Below, piece after piece: positions 19,596 through 28,025 of a stretch of DNA of 64,000 bases. The stretch is taken from the NCBI RefSeq assembly GCF_030688855.1, contig NZ_JAUYZK010000002.1, positions 124,001 to 188,000 of the forward strand, written 5' to 3'. The notes under the pieces are model-generated. The model did no database searches. It was not told the DNA's origin and saw only the letters and a program-made list of their open reading frames with translations. The DNA comes from Helicobacter cappadocius. GTDB taxonomy: Bacteria > Campylobacterota > Campylobacteria > Campylobacterales > Helicobacteraceae. The position numbers and the translations under genes are program-made. Numbering within the stretch: the first letter of the stretch is position 1; each line of letters opens with the position of its first letter.

Positions 19596-19876
19596 CTTAG
19601 GAGAGCGGAACCTAATAATTTGTTAGAATCGATTTTACTCAAAGAATTTAAGAAGAATCCTTTGGAGGGATCAAAAAAAGCAAGTGATTTAGATATGAAA
19701 GACCCTAGATGGCCATCTAGTGCTGGATGGGAAAAAAGACGAAGTGTTATGAAAAGACAACCAACGCCAGAAAAAAAAAGAAAAAAATTAAGGAAAAAAC
19801 TGTAGCCGAAATACATTTCAATTATAATACAAAAACAGGAGCTATTGATGATATTAAATTTAAATCCCCTAACTAA
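19596..19876 (+). pseudogene. frameshifted C-terminal fragment of a polymorphic toxin (DPRWP...GW type)
   Basis: One frame reads EPNNLLESILLKEFKKNP and MKDPRWPSSAGWEKRR and stops at 19805. A second frame resumes across the same point and reads VAEIHFNYNTKTGAIDDIKF to a TAA at 19874-19876. The two halves together give the C-terminal pattern DPRWP..GW...IHYNYN..TGAIDD.KFK that I remember from toxin C-termini in CdiA and RHS proteins. The break falls at runs of nine (19771-19779) and seven (19781-19787) adenines, so a one-base slip explains it. No start or export domain is present, so it is an orphan tail even if the frame were restored. Confidence 0.6.
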
Positions 19877-20319
19877 AATTACGGAATATACTTATTTCTC
19901 ATTTGAACGTGATTTGTATAACGATTTTATTTATCACTGGGCTTTTAAATTTCTTTCTGGTCTTTATTCGCCAGAAGCTGACTATATGATTACTATTAGG
20001 GGAGTTTGGGAGGGTGAAGATTATGCTAAAAAAATTCTAAAAGAGATTAGAACGGTTTGGGAAAATGGAGAGGGTGAGATTTTATTTCAAAATAAAATAT
20101 ATTTCGGAGACTCCAAAGGGAGAATTTTTCTCTTGTTTAAAAAAGAAAAGAGATACTCTAATGTCTAGCACGAAAATAGAAATAGTAGGGAATTTTGATA
20201 AAAATTTATCATATTCAAGTATTAATTCCCAAGATTTTTTTATTTCTTGTGGTGTAGGATTACTATTTGAATCACTTCCAAAGATTATAAAGGTTATGGA
20301 TAAGGTATTAGATGTTTAA
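19848..20319 (+). pseudogene. candidate immunity gene, frameshifted (paralogue of 20355-20904)
   Basis: ATG at 19848, with CAGGAG upstream, overlaps the end of the toxin tail, a typical toxin-immunity arrangement. The first frame (to 20168) contains YFSFERDLYNDFIYHWAFKF and ITIRGVWEGEDYAKKIL, and the second frame (to 20319) continues with TKIEIVGNFDKNLSYSSIN. The first part aligns well with the gene at 20355 (YFSFGYNSDMW..., INIRGVL, GRGEAIF against GEGEILF). The shift lies near 20145-20165 in an A-rich stretch. It may also encode only the 107-residue short form. Function as immunity is inferred from position. Confidence 0.5.
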
Positions 20320-20354
20320 AAGTAAGTATTGAGAAATCAAAATAGGAGGTATTT

Positions 20355-20904
20355 ATGGGCTTAGATGAGGCATTGGAAGAGATTCAAAAAGGAGTTTATT
20401 TTTCGTTTGGGTACAATAGTGATATGTGGACTGATGATGGATATATATATGAGTGGAGATTCAGACTTGTTGATTTTAATAATTTTCTGAACACTGATTA
20501 TGATATAAACATTAGAGGTGTACTAATGCAAGAAGGTCAAAAAACTTTAAAAAATATAAAACTACTTTTGAATAAAGGAAGAGGTGAGGCTATTTTTGAA
20601 GACTTTTGTAGTTGTGTCGATGGGTATTGGGAGAACTTTTATTAGATTTTATAAAACTAAAGATAGTGCAGATTTTTTATTAGATTTTTCTATAAACAAC
20701 ACTTCTAAATCTGAAAAAAAGATAGATGACACTCTGCCTAGTTCTGAAAAGGCGATTATGGCAATAAAATACTATTATGAAATTCAATATCTATATCCTG
20801 ATACAACTAGTAATCGAAAGATCAGTAATGTGAATAATTGTATTCAACGTTTTGGAATGGTTTTGTGGGGTAAGAGTATTTTTGATGAATTGAGATTGAA
20901 ATGA
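20355..20904 (+). pseudogene. second candidate immunity gene of the same family, frameshifted
   Basis: ATG at 20355 has an excellent AGGAGG five bases upstream. The first frame (96 codons, to 20645) matches the paralogue at 19848; the continuation GRTFIRFYKTKDSADFLLDF lies in another frame, open to 20904. The shift is near 20615-20630 (GATGGGTATTGGG). No toxin tail precedes this copy, so it looks like an orphan immunity gene, a pattern common in CDI arrays. Its end overlaps the start of the orphan E3-type toxin by 4 bases. Confidence 0.5.
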
Positions 20905-21092
20905 AAGACAATGGCAAAAGAGAAAGAAGAGTGGATAAAAAAGGAAATATATACGAAAAAGATTATATGCATTCAAAAGAAGGTGCTCCTGTATGGGAAA
21001 AATATAACAAAAGAGGCAAACATCAAGGAGAAGTAGATGACCACAATAACAGAAGAAAAAAACCCGATCCAAATAAACGCATTGATCCATAA
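20901..21092 (+). CDS. orphan colicin E3-like cytotoxic domain (displaced CdiA-CT)
   Basis: A 63-residue stand-alone copy of the E3-type ribonuclease module. It shares GNIY, then YNKRGKHQGE and RI.P with the end of the full exoprotein, and keeps the catalytic set D21, H24, E33, H41 and R60. Between H24 and E33 it has five more residues than the full-length protein's module. It has no signal, TPS or stalk region, and an in-frame stop lies four codons before the ATG. Its start overlaps the preceding gene, and a partner gene starts 16 bases downstream. It could recombine onto the main exoprotein, or be expressed only within the cell. Confidence 0.7.
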   Translation: MKDNGKRERRVDKKGNIYEKDYMHSKEGAPVWEKYNKRGKHQGEVDDHNNRRKKPDPNKRIDP

Positions 21093-21287
21093 GATAAAGG
21101 TTTCAAGATGATAAAAATGTTTATTTCCAAAAAAGAAGGGAGTGACCTAGTCCGTTTTAACTATAAGCCTAAAATCAAAAAATCTCAAATTGAGAAGATT
21201 TTGGGTCAGGACTGGGAACACAAAAAACTCACAAAAAAACAAATCAAAGATTTTGGACTAGGATTTCTGCTAGATGTATTTGGGAGT
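21029..21287 (+). repeat. 259-bp perfect direct repeat, copy 1
   Basis: Identical to 21943-22201 (offset 914). It covers the last 20 codons of the orphan E3-type toxin, the intergenic Shine-Dalgarno and the first 60 codons of the partner gene. The identity begins and ends abruptly. Confidence 0.95.
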
Positions 21288-21803
21288 CGTACACAATATT
21301 CTTTATATGAGATTTCAAAATCACGACAATTTTCAAATTATTGTTTGGGATGTTTTGATAGTGGTGACAAGATTAAATTATACAGGAGAATCTATTTTTC
21401 AAGTGAGAAAAAATTTCGAAAAATTCTCTCTTTGAGTAATAGCGAGGAATTACTAGATTTTTATGATTTTGACTCCTCTAATCTTTCTTTAGTGGGTATG
21501 GATTATCTCAGGGTATTTCAAGATATTTATCATTTTAGAATTTTTAGATTTTCATATTCCCCATTAACTCGATTTAGTATTGAGGTTTATGATTCTATAA
21601 ATTTTTTAGGTCAATTTGATTTTGATATGGAATTTGATGAAATGAGTACCTTTATTCCCATGAATGAAGAAGAGATGGAGGATAAAATATTTTATGGAGG
21701 ACTTCCAGTACTAAATGAACAATTATATTTATTTGGAGCTAAACATTTGTTATTGATAAATCAGGCTGATATTGAGTATCTTTTAGTTCAAAATTTCAAA
21801 TAA
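21108..21803 (+). CDS. candidate immunity protein to the orphan E3-type toxin
   Basis: A 231-residue soluble protein, no family recognised, no signal or membrane segment. ATG at 21108 is preceded by AAAGG and follows the toxin stop by 15 bases. The first 60 residues are identical to those of the gene at 22022, while the rest is only about half similar, sharing FYDFDSSNLS, QFDFDMEFDE and the C-terminal LVQNFK. Sharp N-terminal identity with a diverged rest is typical of immunity genes that have been copied and then diversified. It is much larger than ImmE3, so it is not simply that family. Confidence 0.6.
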   Translation: MIKMFISKKEGSDLVRFNYKPKIKKSQIEKILGQDWEHKKLTKKQIKDFGLGFLLDVFGSRTQYSLYEISKSRQFSNYCLGCFDSGDKIKLYRRIYFSSEKKFRKILSLSNSEELLDFYDFDSSNLSLVGMDYLRVFQDIYHFRIFRFSYSPLTRFSIEVYDSINFLGQFDFDMEFDEMSTFIPMNEEEMEDKIFYGGLPVLNEQLYLFGAKHLLLINQADIEYLLVQNFK

Positions 21804-21883
21804 TTATCCAAATATTATTGAAAGTAAGAGATTTTTATAATTTTTAATGAATAGAAATAAAAAGTACACAAGGATGAAGATAA

Positions 21884-22006
21884 ATGAAAAGAATGGAAAT
21901 ATTAGCAGAAAAGTTCAAGGATGTTAAACGAGTTAAATATTTAGAAGTAGATGACCACAATAACAGAAGAAAAAAACCCGATCCAAATAAACGCATTGAT
22001 CCATAA
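21884..22006 (+). pseudogene. truncated E3-type toxin tail
   Basis: A 40-codon ORF. Its first 19 codons (MKRMEILAEKFKDVKRVKY) are unrelated to the toxin; from codon 21 it is identical to the end of the orphan toxin (VDDHNNRRKKPDPNKRIDP). The catalytic D, H, E and H are missing, so it cannot be an active rRNase. It shows that the duplication carried only the toxin tail together with the immunity gene. Confidence 0.7.
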
Positions 22007-22201
22007 GATAAAGGTTTCAAGATGATAAAAATGTTTATTTCCAAAAAAGAAGGGAGTGACCTAGTCCGTTTTAACTATAAGCCTAAAATCAAAAAATCTC
22101 AAATTGAGAAGATTTTGGGTCAGGACTGGGAACACAAAAAACTCACAAAAAAACAAATCAAAGATTTTGGACTAGGATTTCTGCTAGATGTATTTGGGAG
22201 T
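21943..22201 (+). repeat. 259-bp perfect direct repeat, copy 2
   Basis: Second copy of 21029-21287, preceding and overlapping the second candidate immunity gene. Recombination between the copies would delete or duplicate 914 bp containing one immunity gene. Confidence 0.95.
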
Positions 22202-22729
22202 TCTATAGAGTGTTATTTTTATAATCCCTTAAGATCATTTTATCCAGAGTATTGTTTGGGGTGTTTTGATATCAATAACAAGATGATGTTTTATAGCAGA
22301 ATTTATTTTCCTGATGAAAAAAAAGTTCGAGATGTCCTATTGCTAGATAGTAGCGAGGAATTGCTAGATTTTTATGATTTTGACTCCTCTAATCTTTCTA
22401 TCCTTGAAGTAAATCATCTAAAAAACTTCAAACATAACCCTTATCATTTCAAGGTATTTAGATCCAAGTTTTTGTTACCATTGCGTTTTAGCATTCAGGT
22501 TTGTTTCTCAGATACTCTTTTGGATGTAGTTTTATGTCAATTTGATTTTGATATGGAGTTTGATGAGTTAAGTAGCCTTATCGAATTAGAAGAGGGAGAA
22601 AAAAGGATTAAGTTACTTTATAAAGAAACCTTAATAAGGGCCAAAGAATTGTATTTATTTGGTGCAGAGCATTTGTTATTGTTAAATCAAACCGATGTGA
22701 AATATTTTTTGGTACAAAACTTCAAATAA
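22022..22729 (+). CDS. second candidate immunity protein, paralogue of 21108-21803
   Basis: A 235-residue protein with an N-terminal 60 residues identical to the first copy, then divergence. The C-terminal third keeps QFDFDMEFDE, LYLFGAEHLLL and YFLVQNFK. It follows the truncated toxin tail at the same spacing as in copy 1. With no active toxin next to it, it is best read as an orphan immunity gene retained from an earlier toxin exchange. Family unknown. Confidence 0.6.
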   Translation: MIKMFISKKEGSDLVRFNYKPKIKKSQIEKILGQDWEHKKLTKKQIKDFGLGFLLDVFGSSIECYFYNPLRSFYPEYCLGCFDINNKMMFYSRIYFPDEKKVRDVLLLDSSEELLDFYDFDSSNLSILEVNHLKNFKHNPYHFKVFRSKFLLPLRFSIQVCFSDTLLDVVLCQFDFDMEFDELSSLIELEEGEKRIKLLYKETLIRAKELYLFGAEHLLLLNQTDVKYFLVQNFK

Positions 22730-22742
22730 ATAGAAATAATGA

Positions 22743-23363
22743 ATGAATACTGATTTTGAAGAAAAACTTAAAAATGCACTTTGCAATAATGATCAAAATT
22801 TTTTAGAGCATTATAAAAATCACTATGACATCAATCATTCCTTTATTGATGAATATAATGACTCGTTGCTTTTATACGCGATCAGTGATTGTGATTCTGA
22901 AGTTTATAAATATTTGTTATCAAGGGGCGCTGATTTATTTGCGAAGAATGATTTAGGAGAGGGAATATTGCATTCTGTGATATTTAGCAAAAAAATAGAA
23001 AGATTGCATTATTTACTTGAGACATACCCATCCATTGTAAATATGCTAAATGACTCTGACAATGAAGGAAGTACTCCTATTTTATTTTCTATTATGCTAA
23101 AACAAAGATCTTTTTTTGATAAATTTTTACAAATGGGTGCAGATATTCATTTGGGAGATAAACAAGATATCACACCTTTGCATATGGCTTGTTTGATTAA
23201 AATTTCTGACTCAAGAGATAATTTTGAAATTGTTCGTTCATTGGTTGAATCTGGAGCTAATTTTAGAGTAAAAACAAAGCAAGGCAACTATCCTCTAGCA
23301 CTAGCTGTTAATAATGATTTTATAGATATTGTAAAATATTTATCTAGTATTATGTATATTTGA
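22743..23363 (+). CDS. ankyrin-repeat protein
   Basis: 206 residues with about four to five ankyrin repeats from residue 40 on: LLLYAISDCDSEVYKYLLSR, GADLFAKNDLGEGILHSVIF, DITPLHMACLIK, and GANFRVKTKQGNYPLALAVN. No signal peptide is seen. It starts 13 bases after the second immunity paralogue. Ankyrin proteins are known as one class of immunity protein in polymorphic toxin systems, which fits this position, but they also have many unrelated roles. Confidence 0.75.
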   Translation: MNTDFEEKLKNALCNNDQNFLEHYKNHYDINHSFIDEYNDSLLLYAISDCDSEVYKYLLSRGADLFAKNDLGEGILHSVIFSKKIERLHYLLETYPSIVNMLNDSDNEGSTPILFSIMLKQRSFFDKFLQMGADIHLGDKQDITPLHMACLIKISDSRDNFEIVRSLVESGANFRVKTKQGNYPLALAVNNDFIDIVKYLSSIMYI

Positions 23364-23385
23364 AGATTTATTCTGTCTGTATTGA

Positions 23386-23451
23386 GATATCTATAGGCAA
23401 CATGGGAATAAAGAAGGCGGGTTTAAACAAAGTTTTGGAAATAAAAAATGA
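23386..23451 (+). pseudogene. toxin tail remnant preceding the DUF4272 gene
   Basis: A 21-codon open stretch bounded upstream by a TGA, reading DIYRQHGNKEGGFKQSFGNKK. Its stop overlaps the ATG of the decayed DUF4272 gene as ATGA. Polar, glycine- and lysine-rich ends coupled to a following gene are how the other toxin tails in this array look. The toxin family cannot be named from so little. Confidence 0.35.
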
Positions 23452-24185
23452 TAACAAAGACAATCAAAGACATAATCAATCAAGCAACAATTATTAGTGT
23501 GATTACCTAAAGAATTGCGTTAGAACGTGATATCGTTTTTTGGGAAGAAATATTCTTTAGATCGGAAAAACGATTATAAACAAGTGATTTTTGATTGGCT
23601 TGTAAAAGAAAATCTTCCGCACCAATCATTTATTTGTCAAAAAATCAAATTAGATCGTTTTAAAAAGATGTAGGTGAATTAGATGAAGACGAACTTCAAA
23701 TAGCATCTGAATATTGGTCTATAGAATCTTTGACTTGGTCTATTTATTTGATTGGAAGAATAAGTCCATATAGATATAAGAGGATTGTTTTAGGAAGTGA
23801 AGAGATATTTATGGGGCAAGATAATAGTGTGAAAAAAACACTAGCAGTTTCTTCTCTACGTCCCACCACAGAAATCCATATCCAAAAAGAAATCTCTATG
23901 ATATGGCATTGGAGATGTATAGAATATCTTCGTTATGGAAATATAGAATTTAAAGAAAATCTGAAAGATATCATCACTGATATTTTTGGAAAAGACTATT
24001 ATAGAAACTATAGACACCATACAAAACTTCAATCTTCACAAAGAACTGATGGTAGAAAAAACCTTTTTTTTCAAACCGCAGAAAAACAATGCAATGAAAT
24101 CCTAAGAATCTCTACTTGGAGACAACACGTTTTTGGACGGCTGTTTTCAAAAGAAGATTGGGGCGATATAGATGTGGATAGCTAG
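23448..24185 (+). pseudogene. DUF4272-like protein, broken by several frameshifts
   Basis: The intact C-terminal part (from about 23670) reads ASEYWSIESLTWSIYLIGRI, then LRPTTEIHIQKEISMIWHWR and ends SKEDWGDIDVDS, matching my memory of DUF4272 (the RP..EI...LWHWR core and the DWDDV-type ending). The N-terminal part is scattered over three frames: MITKTIKDIINQATIIS, then LERDIVFWEEIFFRSEKR, then DYKQVIFDWLVKENLPHQSF. Shifts lie near 23515, 23570 and 23668. DUF4272 is of unknown function; an immunity role here is inferred from the coupled toxin tail upstream. Confidence 0.6.
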
Positions 24186-24272
24186 AAAGATTGTGGAAAA
24201 ATATACCAGTTTCTATCAAGCTAAATATTATTCATTAGTTTGCATTCCTTCTAAAATAAGCCATATAAAATC

Positions 24273-25697
24273 CTAGAATCCATACCTGATATATGCCATC
24301 ATATGGCTTCTGTCGGATATATCTTGAGGTTGTTTGCTGCCATCAGGTCTTAGCGGTACAGGACCGCTTACACCAACCTTATAACCTTCTTTTGTGAGAT
24401 CTCGGTAATATTCTAATTTCAGACCAACAGCTAATTGAAAAGGGGATGAAAATTGATAGTCTGCATTCACAGCAATACTTTGCTCATTACTTCTGTCGCT
24501 AGTTGTGAGACGCCCTAGAATTCCCCAATTAAGCTTACCTCCGAAGTTTTTACTATTGCCTAGTACATAATATCCCCCACCATAGAGAAATCCTGTAAAA
24601 GCATCTTTACCCATCATATCGCTGATAGAAGCACCTATATCATAGACACTCGCTGTCCAAAAATCTATTCCCACAGGATTTCCATAAGTCCCCATATGGG
24701 CATTGGCATTTTTAAAGTTTTTGTAGATTCCACCGCCAATATTGTAGTTATTGATGTCAAATCGTTGTTTGATGAGTAATGTTTGACCATCTGCACCTGT
24801 TTGGTTCCCATATCTGTATCCGCTTCGCACATTTTTATCCCATACAGAAAAAAGTCCAATAATGGTAGTTTGAGATCTAAAGCCATTGCCATCAAATTCG
24901 GGATTGGTGTCATAACCCACTTCAATGGCAGGGGTTGTATAGGTTTTTGGAGAGAATTGGATGAATGGAGCGATAGTGATACCATTATGATACCAAGTTG
25001 TCTTAAAAATATGAATACCTAGATTAACAACTCTTCCTGAAGGCTCTGTATATGTTTTGGGTGCATAGAAGTCATAGAGCCACTCATCATAGGCAAAAGC
25101 TCTTCCGTAAGAGCTAAACCACCAAAGTTTAACTTCAGAAATTTTCGCATAAACTTCAAATCCTTGCGTAAAACCACTATGAAAATCAGCAGTGGATTCA
25201 TATCGCCCACCCTTGATACCAAAGATACCATTATAATCATAGTTTAAATAAGCATTATAGAGGACATAATGTCTTGTATTTTGAGTCATTCCGATATTGT
25301 ATTGAGAGTCGGGCTTTTGCCAAGCAGCCGTACCATCGTATTTTGCATAATATCCGATATAGTTAAAGGTTGCAGAACCAAAAGGTTTTCCGTTGGCTTC
25401 ATCAATAAGATTTCTCCCAGAATCATACGCAAGACCTCCTACCATTCCACCTAATCCACCAGTTAAGCTCTGTTCTGAAAAAGATTGCGGGAGCAAGTTC
25501 ATGTCTATTTGTAATCCCCCCACCATTGTTACAAAGCTCTCAGTGGGATATTTACCTTCTGTTGAGTTTATAGGCGTATTATTGAAACCGAATTTTGAAA
25601 AAGATTCAGCTTTCCCGCTTATTTTATAGTCGAAAGCATCTAGCCAAGTGGTGCCAAACAAAGCTAGTGCAATGAAACCAAAATATGATTTTTTCAT
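24273..25697 (-). CDS. Hof-family Helicobacter outer membrane protein
   Basis: A 474-residue outer membrane beta-barrel protein of the Helicobacter Hof family. Seen are a signal peptide (MKKSYFGFIALALFGTTWLDA), the conserved N-terminal region KFGFNNTPINSTEGKYPTES, GLGGMVGGLAYDSGRNLIDE, GIKGGRYES and FHSGFTQGFEV, and a terminal aromatic (MAYIRYGF). The ATG at 25697 has AGGGAGAG at proper spacing and begins a good signal peptide; the upstream 18 codons in frame are unlikely to be translated. Porin or adhesin roles are discussed for this family, but function is not settled. It borders the toxin island. Confidence 0.85.
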   Translation of the reverse strand: MKKSYFGFIALALFGTTWLDAFDYKISGKAESFSKFGFNNTPINSTEGKYPTESFVTMVGGLQIDMNLLPQSFSEQSLTGGLGGMVGGLAYDSGRNLIDEANGKPFGSATFNYIGYYAKYDGTAAWQKPDSQYNIGMTQNTRHYVLYNAYLNYDYNGIFGIKGGRYESTADFHSGFTQGFEVYAKISEVKLWWFSSYGRAFAYDEWLYDFYAPKTYTEPSGRVVNLGIHIFKTTWYHNGITIAPFIQFSPKTYTTPAIEVGYDTNPEFDGNGFRSQTTIIGLFSVWDKNVRSGYRYGNQTGADGQTLLIKQRFDINNYNIGGGIYKNFKNANAHMGTYGNPVGIDFWTASVYDIGASISDMMGKDAFTGFLYGGGYYVLGNSKNFGGKLNWGILGRLTTSDRSNEQSIAVNADYQFSSPFQLAVGLKLEYYRDLTKEGYKVGVSGPVPLRPDGSKQPQDISDRSHMMAYIRYGF

Positions 25698-25837
25698 GAT
25701 GCTCTCCCTAATATAGTGGTTTTTGGAGGCTCTTAGCGATATTTTGAGCACTCCTAAAAATTATAACACATTTATTTTGGTTTCTTGGCTATAAAAAGTG
25801 GGTAGTTTTTCTCTTGTGCATTTTTTACACATCTATT

Positions 25838-26716
25838 TTAATGATTGAGTATAAAATGCTCCATAACCGCCATTCTTACTGCCACTCCATTAGTTACTTG
25901 CTCTAAAACTTTACATCTGCTATCTTTAAGTACTTCATCTTCAATATCGATATTTCTATTCACTGGACCTGGATGCAAAATGATGATGTTTTTATCCCTA
26001 ATGAGTTCTTTTGTGATGCAAAAATTGTGTGCATAATCTTTTAGCGATCCATAAGTTTGCGTATCGTGTCTTTCGATTTGAGTCCTTAGACTCATCAAAA
26101 CATCTACAGAATCAATAATAGAGGTGATGTCAGAGGTTGTTGGCAAATCTGTTTTTGGGAGAAAGTGCGGAGGGGCAACTAGAGTGATTTTCATTCCATA
26201 GCGTCCTAGAAGTTCGATATTGCTGTTGGCTACGCGAGAATTCTTTATATCCCCGATAATAGCAATGCGTTTTCCTTCTAGGGTGGTTTTAAAATGATTC
26301 TGTATGGTAAAAAGATCAAGCAATGCCTGTGTTGGGTGTGCGTGAGCTCCATCTCCGCCATTGATAATTGGGCAAGAAACATATTTGGACAAATGATCTC
26401 CTGCACCAGCATTTTTGTGACGAATGATGATAGCATTAGGTTTCATTGCATTGAGATTAGCTGCCGTATCAGAGATGGATTCTCCTTTTGCTGTAGAGCT
26501 TTTTGACACATCTAATCTCACCACACTTGCCCCTAGTCTTTTTAGTGCTATTTCGAAGCTACTTAAAGTTCTTGTAGAGTTTTCAAAAAATATTGTAATA
26601 GCCATCTTCCCTTTAAGGGTTTGAGCAACATCATCTTTTAGATAGTTTTTGGCACTATTTAAGATGATATTGATCTCATCTTTATCCAAATCAGTTGTTT
26701 GTATCAAATGTCGCAT
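25838..26716 (-). CDS. pyrB: aspartate carbamoyltransferase catalytic subunit
   Basis: PyrB makes carbamoyl-aspartate in pyrimidine synthesis. The 292-residue protein has the carbamoyl-phosphate motif [13 protein letters not shown], the active-site loop ([12 protein letters not shown]), [12 protein letters not shown] and the C-terminal [12 protein letters not shown]. The ATG at 26716 is chosen because GGAG lies just before it and [10 protein letters not shown] matches the usual N-terminus; an upstream in-frame ATG at 26770 would add 18 atypical residues. No pyrI neighbour is seen. It is divergent from the lipoprotein-tlyA-ribF group, the same neighbourhood as in H. pylori. Confidence 0.95.
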   Translation of the reverse strand: MRHLIQTTDLDKDEINIILNSAKNYLKDDVAQTLKGKMAITIFFENSTRTLSSFEIALKRLGASVVRLDVSKSSTAKGESISDTAANLNAMKPNAIIIRHKNAGAGDHLSKYVSCPIINGGDGAHAHPTQALLDLFTIQNHFKTTLEGKRIAIIGDIKNSRVANSNIELLGRYGMKITLVAPPHFLPKTDLPTTSDITSIIDSVDVLMSLRTQIERHDTQTYGSLKDYAHNFCITKELIRDKNIIILHPGPVNRNIDIEDEVLKDSRCKVLEQVTNGVAVRMAVMEHFILNH

Positions 26717-26806
26717 TCTTGCTCCAATCTTTGTGATAAAATTCGCTATGATTTTATCGCAAGTAAGCATAAAAACAAAAAATATTTTATTTGGATTTAT
26801 ATAATA

Positions 26807-27298
26807 ATGAAAAGTTTTTTTCTGGTTCTTCTTGGTATTTTTATTTTCCTAGGCTGCACTAGCTATTATGAAGATACTTATAAACCTGATATTATTTTTG
26901 AAAAAAAAATACAAGCTTCTCGTAAGGGTGAAATATTAAAACATCAAAAACCAGTTGTTGTGGCTGTGGCGATTCATCTAAATGAGGTTGATAATGTTAT
27001 TTATAGCGGAAGAGAATATTTTTTTGTGGAGATATTTAGTGAAAATAAGGAAATATTTTTGAACGATATGATTGAGTTTACTCTTTTTGGTAAATCTCCC
27101 ATCTGGAGTAGAGAAATAACAAAAGATGATTTTGATGAGATACTTCATCCATCAAACAAATGGAGCAGAAATTTTTTAGTTGCTTTTGACAAGCTTGATC
27201 CTCTAGCATCAAGAGATGCAAAATTGGTGATGAAGGTGTATAATTTAGGGAAAATCGTTTTTAATTTTGCCTATGAAGCTGCCCCGATGCAAATATGA
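26807..27298 (+). CDS. predicted lipoprotein (pyrB-tlyA neighbourhood)
   Basis: A 163-residue protein with a lipoprotein signal peptide ([17 protein letters not shown], lipid cysteine at 17). The mature part has a beta-rich appearance with [13 protein letters not shown] and [20 protein letters not shown]. pylori has a gene of similar size at the same place between pyrB and tlyA. The chosen ATG at 26807 gives the signal peptide directly; upstream in-frame codons to 26699 overlap pyrB and look non-coding. No function is known to me. Confidence 0.75.
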   Translation: MKSFFLVLLGIFIFLGCTSYYEDTYKPDIIFEKKIQASRKGEILKHQKPVVVAVAIHLNEVDNVIYSGREYFFVEIFSENKEIFLNDMIEFTLFGKSPIWSREITKDDFDEILHPSNKWSRNFLVAFDKLDPLASRDAKLVMKVYNLGKIVFNFAYEAAPMQI

Positions 27299-27311
27299 AA
27301 AGATTCTTCAA

Positions 27312-28025
27312 ATGAGATTAGATATTTATTTAGCAAAAAATAATTATTGTAAAAGTAGAGAAAAAGCAAAAGAACTTATTTGTAATGGCAAGGTAAAAAT
27401 CAATGGTTCTGTGATCAATAAACCTTCTTTTGAGATTATAGAATTTATCGAAAATATTGTTGAAATAGATATGGATGAATATTTAGTTTCCCGTGCAGGG
27501 AGAAAGTTATCAGGCTATTTTTTTGCCAATCATATTGATTGTGATGGCAAGAAGGTTTTAGATGTGGGTTCTAGCACTGGAGGATTTGCACAAGTTTTAC
27601 TTAATTTTGGTGCAATCGAGGTTGTTTGTGTAGATGTAGGATGCAATCAGCTTGATAATGCGTTGAGAAATAATTCTAAGATTAGATTATTTGAAGAGTG
27701 TGATATTAGAGATTTTTCATTAGAAGAAAAATTTGATTTGCTAGTATGTGATGTTAGTTTTATTTCATTGAGTAAGATTTTAGATTATTTGTGTGTTTTT
27801 AGTGATGAATTGATATTGCTATTCAAGCCACAGTTTGAGGTTGGTGTGGGAGTCAAACGCAATAAAAAAGGTGTGATTATGGATAAAGATGCGATCCGAA
27901 AAAGGATAGATCAATTTTCAACTGAACTTTATGCTAAGTCACTCAAAATTTTGAATATTGAAAAATCATTATTAAAAGGAAAAGAGGGGAATGAAGAATT
28001 TTTTATCCATGTCAAAAAGTCTTGA
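27312..28025 (+). CDS. tlyA: TlyA family rRNA (cytidine-2'-O)-methyltransferase
   Basis: TlyA proteins 2'-O-methylate rRNA and were long described as hemolysins. The 237 residues contain an N-terminal S4 RNA-binding domain (RLDIYLAKNNYCKSREKAKE, residues 1-60) and an FtsJ-like methyltransferase domain with the SAM motif VLDVGSSTGGFAQVL and the KDKE residues (KPQFEVG). ATG at 27312 matches the usual start; the upstream in-frame codons overlap the lipoprotein gene. ribF overlaps its 3' end by 35 bases. Confidence 0.9.
   Translation: MRLDIYLAKNNYCKSREKAKELICNGKVKINGSVINKPSFEIIEFIENIVEIDMDEYLVSRAGRKLSGYFFANHIDCDGKKVLDVGSSTGGFAQVLLNFGAIEVVCVDVGCNQLDNALRNNSKIRLFEECDIRDFSLEEKFDLLVCDVSFISLSKILDYLCVFSDELILLFKPQFEVGVGVKRNKKGVIMDKDAIRKRIDQFSTELYAKSLKILNIEKSLLKGKEGNEEFFIHVKKS

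Noticed and set aside
19577..19816. Minus-strand 79-codon ORF opposite the DPRWP toxin tail
   Set aside because: Phenylalanine/leucine-rich antisense of lysine-rich coding DNA; the plus strand carries the recognisable toxin pattern.
18224..20904. Frameshifts explained only by poor sequence quality
   Set aside because: Dozens of genes in the rest of the window are intact, including A-rich ones, whereas the breaks cluster in the orphan array; single errors at A runs still cannot be excluded.
21029..22201. Direct repeats considered as CRISPR or insertion-sequence ends
   Set aside because: Only two long copies with coding content, no spacers, no transposase and no terminal inverted repeats.
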